Source: Caulobacter sp. BP25
GTDB taxonomy: Bacteria; Pseudomonadota; Alphaproteobacteria; Caulobacterales; Caulobacteraceae
Direction: 5' to 3'
DNA: 64,000 nt
Assembly (NCBI RefSeq): GCF_002737755.1
Contig: NZ_PEGH01000007.1
Span: 1 to 64,000 of the forward strand
Both the position numbers and the translations under genes were made by a program. The notes below the pieces were generated by a model. That model was not told the DNA's origin and did not search any database. It saw nothing but the letters and a program-made list of their open reading frames with translations. Within the stretch, counting starts at the first letter, position 1. Every line of letters begins with the position of its first letter. This document shows positions 59,304-64,000 of this stretch, piece by piece.

Positions 59304-60635
59304 ATGCGCTTATCGCGCTATTTCCTGCCGGTGCTGAAGGAAGCACCGTCCGACGCCCAGATCGTTTCGCACCAGCTGATGCTCCGCGCCGGCATGATCC
59401 GCCAGGAAGCGGCGGGCATCTATGCCTGGCTGCCGCTTGGCCTCAGGGTCCTGAACAAGATCGAGCAGATCGTCCGTGAGGAAATGGATCGCGCCGGCGC
59501 CATCGAGCTGCTGATGCCGACCATCCAACTGGCCGAGCTGTGGCGCGAAAGTGGTCGCTATGACGACTACGGCGACGAGATGCTGCGCATCACCGACCGT
59601 CACAAGCGTGAGCTGCTGTTTGGCCCCACGGCCGAGGAAGTCGTCACCGATATCTTCCGCGCCTCGGTCAAGAGCTACAAGGACCTGCCCAAGAACCTCT
59701 ACAACATCCAGTGGAAGTTCCGGGACGAGCGCCGTCCGCGCTTCGGCGTGATGCGCGGCCGCGAGTTCTTCATGAAGGACGCCTACAGTTTCGACCTCGA
59801 CGCCGACGGCGCGCGCAAGTCGTACAACCGTATGTTCGTGGCCTATCTGAACCTGTTCGCGCGGATGGGCCTGAAGGCCGTGCCGATGCGGGCCGACACG
59901 GGTCCGATCGGCGGCGACCTCAGCCACGAGTTCATCGTCCTGGCCGAGACCGGCGAAAGCGCCGTCTTCTGCCATAAGGACCTCGTCGAGATGCCGGCTC
60001 CGGGGCCGGACCTCGACTGGATCAACGGCGATCTGCAGCCGATCGTCAACGAGCGCACCGCGCTGTACGCCGCGACCGAGGAAATGCACGACGAAGCCGC
60101 CTTCAACGCCCTGCCGGAAGGTGATCGCCTCTCTGCGCGCGGTATCGAGGTCGGCCACATCTTCTCGTTCGGCACGAAGTACTCCGAACCGATGAGGGCC
60201 ACCGTCCAAGGGCCTGACGGCCAGCAGGTCCCGGTGCAGATGGGCAGCTATGGCGTCGGCGTCTCGCGCCTGCTGGGCGCGATCATCGAGGCCAGCCACG
60301 ACGAGGGTGGCATCATCTGGCCGGAAAGCGTCGCGCCGTTCGACGTCGGCATCGTCAACATGCGCCAGGGCGACGCGGCCTGCGACGCGGCCTGTGAGAC
60401 CGCTTACAACGCGCTCAAGGCCGCTGGCCGAGACGTGCTGTACGACGACACCGACGCCCGCGGCGGCGCCAAGTTCGCCACCATGGACCTGATCGGCCTG
60501 CCTTGGCAGCTGATCGTCGGCCCCAAGGGCATCGCCGAGGGTGTCGTCGAGATCAAGCACCGCAAGACCGGCGAGCGTCACACCGCCTCGCTGGAGTCCG
60601 TCCTCGACGGCCTGACCAAGAGCAAGACCGCCTGA
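59304..60635 (+). CDS. proS: Prolyl-tRNA synthetase, short alphaproteobacterial type
   Basis: Charges tRNA-Pro. 443 aa, a length typical of alphaproteobacterial ProS lacking the bacterial INS editing domain. Class II motifs: motif 1 region ([16 protein letters not shown]), motif 2 ([22 protein letters not shown]), and motif 3 [15 protein letters not shown]. The C-terminal anticodon-binding domain is [20 protein letters not shown]. It is followed by overlapping lolC/E and lolD genes, so the three are likely one operon. Confidence 0.96.
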   Translation: MRLSRYFLPVLKEAPSDAQIVSHQLMLRAGMIRQEAAGIYAWLPLGLRVLNKIEQIVREEMDRAGAIELLMPTIQLAELWRESGRYDDYGDEMLRITDRHKRELLFGPTAEEVVTDIFRASVKSYKDLPKNLYNIQWKFRDERRPRFGVMRGREFFMKDAYSFDLDADGARKSYNRMFVAYLNLFARMGLKAVPMRADTGPIGGDLSHEFIVLAETGESAVFCHKDLVEMPAPGPDLDWINGDLQPIVNERTALYAATEEMHDEAAFNALPEGDRLSARGIEVGHIFSFGTKYSEPMRATVQGPDGQQVPVQMGSYGVGVSRLLGAIIEASHDEGGIIWPESVAPFDVGIVNMRQGDAACDAACETAYNALKAAGRDVLYDDTDARGGAKFATMDLIGLPWQLIVGPKGIAEGVVEIKHRKTGERHTASLESVLDGLTKSKTA

Positions 60636-61907
60636 TGGCAGACGCCCACGCCGCCGGTCCTTTCAGCCGCTGGGAGCGCTCGGTCGCTCGCCGGTATCTG
60701 TTCGCCAAGCGCAAGAACGGCGGCGTGGCGCTGATCTCGATCATCTCGTTCTGCGCGGTGATGCTGGCGGTCTTCGCCCTCATCACCGTGATGAGCGTCA
60801 TGAACGGCTTTCGGGCCGAACTATTGGGCCGGATCCTCGGCTTCAACGGTCATCTCTACGCCCAGTCGCCGCTGATCAACGGACCCGACCGAGACACGAT
60901 CATCCGGCGGATCAAGGCCGCACCGGGCGTTGTTCAGGCCGCACCGATGGTTGAGGCCCAGGCCATGGTCATCGGTCCGACCCAGGTGACCGGCGCGATC
61001 GTGCGTGGCGTCACGCCTTCGGATCTGCGGCAGATGTCGCTAATCGCTGGAAACATCAAGCAGGGCTCACTGGCCGGCTTTGGCGAGGGCGAATACGGCG
61101 GCGACACCGTCCTGATCGGTGACCGCATGGCGCTGAGCCTGGGCGTGCGCCCCGGCGACGCGATCACCTTGATCTCTCCGTCTGGGCCCGCGACCGCGTT
61201 CGGCAGCTCGACCCGAGAGAAGAACTATATCGTCGGCGGCGTCTTCAGCGTCGGCATGAGCCAGTTCGACGAAGCCTTCGTCTACATGCCGCTGGAGCAG
61301 GCCCAGCTGTTCTTCGGGCGCGACACCTCGATCGACTATGTCGAGATCAAGGTCGACGATCCCGACAAGGCCATAGACTATAAGCACGCCGTCGAAGTGG
61401 CCAGCGGCCCTGGCGCGCTGGTCACGGACTGGGTCGAGAAGAACCAAAGCTACTTCAATGCCCTCCAGGTCGAGCGGAAGGTGATGCGGCTGATCCTGGG
61501 GTGCATCGTGGCGATCGCCACGCTGAACATCATCTCCAGCCTGGTCATGCTGGTGAAGAACAAGGGCAAGGACATCGCCATCCTGCGGACCATGGGTGCA
61601 GGGCAGGGCGCGATCCTGCGCATCTTCCTGATGGCCGGCGCTTCGATTGGGGTGGCCGGCACCTTGAGCGGTTTGGCCCTGGGCGCACTGTTCTGCACCT
61701 ACATCACGCCCATCCAGAACTTCGTTGAATGGGCGACCGGCACGGCCGTGTTCAGCGCCGATGTCTACATGCTCTCGCACATCCCGGCGAAGATCGACTG
61801 GGTTGAGGTCGCCGGCATCGTTACGGCCTCGGCCCTGATGAGCTTGCTTGCGACCCTGCCGCCCGCCTGGCGGGCCTCGCGCCTCGATCCGGTGGAGGCG
61901 CTTCGCT

Positions 61908-61915
<8 letters not shown>
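60635..61915 (+). CDS. lolC: Lipoprotein-releasing system permease (LolC/LolE family)
   Basis: A membrane component of the ABC system that extracts lipoproteins from the inner membrane and hands them to LolA. The start is ATG 60635, overlapping the proS TGA by one base; 426 aa. Helix 1 is VALISIISFCAVMLAVFALI, followed by a large periplasmic MacB_PCD domain and three C-terminal helices (LILGCIVAIATLNIISSLVM, AGASIGVAGTLSGLALGALF, GIVTASALMSLLATLP) with the FtsX-type MLVKNKGKDIAILRTMGA. As in alphaproteobacteria only one permease gene is present (often called LolF or LolC/E). Confidence 0.92.
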
Positions 61916-62612
<697 letters not shown>

Positions 62613-62616
62613 CGGC

Positions 62617-63573
62617 CTAGAGAAGCGCCTGCTTCATAGCAGCGAAGAAGCCGGCCTGGTCGATGCGCTTGATCACCCGCGCGTTCGGCGCCCGGCGCTT
62701 CAGCGCCGGGTCGGCGATCTCGATGTCGGGCAGGATCGCGTGCGAGACGCTGAGATACCCCCGCGTCAGCTCGCCCATGGTCTCGACGTCGACCACGCAG
62801 CGCTCGCTCTCCAGGATCAGGCTTTCGTCCAGGGCGACGGCGCAGGTCAGGGCGTCGGGGTGGAGGCTGCCGTCCAGGCCTTCCGTTTCGCGGGCAAAGG
62901 CGAGGGAGGCGCGGTTCACGTCGGTGAAGAACTTGGCCTTCGGCGTGCCCAACGCCTCAAGCTCCGCCAGTTGCGCGCTCGTGAAGAGGCCGTCCTGCAA
63001 CGTCTGTGTCCAGGTCACGATCGACATGTCGAAGCCGGCGTTGATGACAATCTTAGCCGCCTCGGGATCGACATAGAGGTTGTACTCAGCCGCCGGCGTG
63101 ACGTTACCGACGCCATTGTCCGTGCCACCCATGATCCACAGATGCTTCAGCGCCTTGGCGATGCGCGGCTCGCGCAGATAGGCCAGAGCGATATTGGTCA
63201 GCGGGGCCTGCGCAAGCAGGGTGATCTCGCCAGGCGCGGCCATGATCCGCCGCACCAGTTCATCGACCGCGTGGCCGTCGGCCGGACGTTGCGCGGCCTT
63301 CGGGAAATGGCTGTCGCTCATGCCATCGTGGCCGAAGACATAGGCCGCGTCGAGCGGGGCGCGGGTGAAGGGGCGCTCGGCGCCGAGATAGACCGGCGCG
63401 CCGGCCTTGCCGCAACGCTCCAGCGTCACCAGTGCGTTCTCGGTGTGTTGGACGAAGCCCACATTGCCGTGGGCGATGGTGATCGCTTCGACCTCCACGC
63501 CGGGGCGGGTGAGGGCGAGCATCAGCGAGAACACGTCGTCGCCGGCGGTGTCTGTGTCGATGATCAGGCGCAT
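62617..63573 (-). CDS. Nucleoside hydrolase
   Basis: A Ca-dependent N-ribohydrolase of the inosine-uridine/pyrimidine-preferring family. The chosen ATG at 63573 gives MRLIIDTDTAGDD with the calcium-binding Asp cluster at the N-terminus; an upstream ATG at 63609 would add 12 residues not typical for the family. Other motifs: ITIAHGNVGF, MGGTDNGVGNVTPAAEYNLY (His replaced by Asp in the usual PxAE/N region is normal for the group), and ALDESLILE late ligand region. About 318 aa. The gene lies divergent from sidA. Confidence 0.9.
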   Translation of the reverse strand: MRLIIDTDTAGDDVFSLMLALTRPGVEVEAITIAHGNVGFVQHTENALVTLERCGKAGAPVYLGAERPFTRAPLDAAYVFGHDGMSDSHFPKAAQRPADGHAVDELVRRIMAAPGEITLLAQAPLTNIALAYLREPRIAKALKHLWIMGGTDNGVGNVTPAAEYNLYVDPEAAKIVINAGFDMSIVTWTQTLQDGLFTSAQLAELEALGTPKAKFFTDVNRASLAFARETEGLDGSLHPDALTCAVALDESLILESERCVVDVETMGELTRGYLSVSHAILPDIEIADPALKRRAPNARVIKRIDQAGFFAAMKQALL

Positions 63574-63655
63574 GGCGACGGTTTGGCGTGATCCGCTGGA
63601 ATTGGCCATAGGGCGGAAGCAGCAGCGCGGCGCTTGGCGGAAAATGTGTCACCCG

Positions 63656-63672
63656 CACAAGAACATCTTGTG
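63656..63672. repeat. Palindrome overlapping the SOS box
   Basis: CACAAGA (63656-63662) and TCTTGTG (63666-63672) form a perfect 7-bp inverted repeat around ACA, overlapping the LexA-type site. It may be a second operator element or coincidence. Confidence 0.4.
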
Positions 63673-63675
63673 AAC
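63661..63675. promoter_or_regulatory. LexA/SOS box (GAAC-N7-GAAC)
   Basis: GAACATCTTGTGAAC at 63661-63675 exactly matches GAAC-N7-GAAC, the reverse complement of the alphaproteobacterial LexA operator GTTC-N7-GTTC. It lies 50 bp before the sidA-like start codon, the usual place for repression of an SOS gene. Confidence 0.88.
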
Positions 63676-63724
63676 GGAACAAAAGAAGAATATGGAACAA
63701 AACAAGAAATCTGTGGAGGTTCCG

Positions 63725-63814
63725 ATGATCCGTGTCGCGAGAGAGTCTTTGGCGCTTGTTTCCGTCGTAAGCTTCGTCTGGATGATGTGCTCGGTCGCCC
63801 AGCTGGTGGCCTGA
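63725..63814 (+). CDS. sidA: SidA, SOS-induced cell-division inhibitor (29-aa membrane peptide)
   Basis: A 29-codon gene, [18 protein letters not shown] then [11 protein letters not shown]. The ATG at 63725 has GGAGG five bases upstream. The first eight residues are charged and cytoplasmic; the remainder forms one membrane helix. Upstream is a perfect GAAC-N7-GAAC SOS box. Length, position directly before dnaE, and SOS control match Caulobacter SidA, which under DNA damage blocks division by binding FtsW (established knowledge recalled from the literature). An in-frame earlier ATG at 63692 would give 40 codons but lacks a ribosome-binding site. The gene is too short for ordinary gene calling. 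Confidence 0.85.
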   Translation: MIRVARESLALVSVVSFVWMMCSVAQLVA

Positions 63815-63837
63815 GTCGTGTAGGCGGAGGATCGGTC

Positions 63838-64000
63838 ATGGCGGACGGGGAGGCTGACGGTTTCGTCCACCTGCGGGTCCGCTCGGCCTATTCGCTGCTG
63901 GAAGGCGCGATCAAGGCCGATCAGATCGGCAAGCTGGCGGCCGCCGGGGGCATGCCCGCGGCGGGTCTGGCGGACCGCGCTAACTTGTTCGGGGCGCTCG
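63838..64000 (+). CDS. dnaE: DNA polymerase III subunit alpha, 5' end only
   Basis: The start of the replicative polymerase gene; 54 codons are visible before the window edge. The ATG at 63838 has GGCGGAGG upstream. The N-terminal PHP domain motif reads [17 protein letters not shown], with the typical [14 protein letters not shown] signature of alphaproteobacterial DnaE1. It lies 23 bp after sidA on the same strand. The polymerase domain lies outside the window. Confidence 0.93.
   Translation, partial: MADGEADGFVHLRVRSAYSLLEGAIKADQIGKLAAAGGMPAAGLADRANLFGAL

Noticed and set aside
63692..63814. 40-codon reading from the earlier ATG at 63692
   Set aside because: The inner ATG at 63725 has GGAGG at ideal distance and gives the 29-residue SidA length, while the first ATG has no ribosome-binding site.

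Overview
The window is high-GC alphaproteobacterial chromosome, almost certainly Caulobacter in the C. vibrioides (crescentus)/segnis group. This rests on gene content: hdaA with ppk and ppx, cicA between clpP and clpX, an 800-codon lon followed by hupB, a nuo operon ending in birA-coaX-rnj, and a 29-codon sidA-like gene with an SOS box just before dnaE. No rRNA, CRISPR array, phage or insertion sequence was seen.

Layout. 1-8.7 kb: the 5' part of purM, rnd, a membrane hybrid histidine kinase, a small membrane protein, and the minus-strand run hdaA, ppk, ppx. 8.8-12.1 kb: an accessory stretch with one AT-rich gene (STAS-like, HATPase and DUF4325-like parts), an EcsC-family gene and several large palindromic repeats. 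12.1-22.1 kb: mostly minus strand, with parE, two secreted amidohydrolases, a TonB-dependent receptor, glnA and glnB. 22.3-26.1 kb: a degenerate thiolase-fold protein, a histidine phosphatase, nnr and tRNA-Leu. 26.2-36.1 kb: the protein quality-control block tig, clpP, cicA, clpX, an interrupted double alpha/beta-hydrolase, lon, hupB and tRNA-Val. 36.2-38.8 kb: a glycosyltransferase, a luciferase-like oxidoreductase and two tRNA-Asp genes. 39.1-58.1 kb: the whole complex I operon nuoA-N with five embedded small accessory genes, then birA, coaX and rnj. 58.2-64 kb: mce, a DUF1467 gene, proS, lolC/E, lolD, a nucleoside hydrolase, sidA and the start of dnaE.

Functional themes are respiratory energy conversion (14 Nuo subunits with overlapping or closely spaced genes), regulated proteolysis (ClpXP, Lon, trigger factor), nitrogen assimilation (GlnA/PII), polyphosphate metabolism, and replication or division control (HdaA, ParE, SidA, DnaE).

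Two genes are broken as written. lon lacks one base in a C-run inside the Walker A motif, and a 600-codon double hydrolase carries an in-frame TAA. Either could be a real mutation or a sequence error. The most noteworthy items are the SOS-boxed 29-aa sidA gene, the compositionally foreign STAS/HATPase/DUF4325 gene bordered by palindromes, the histidine-rich loop in NuoL, and the extra genes inside the nuo operon. Start sites were refined by eye; no database search was possible.
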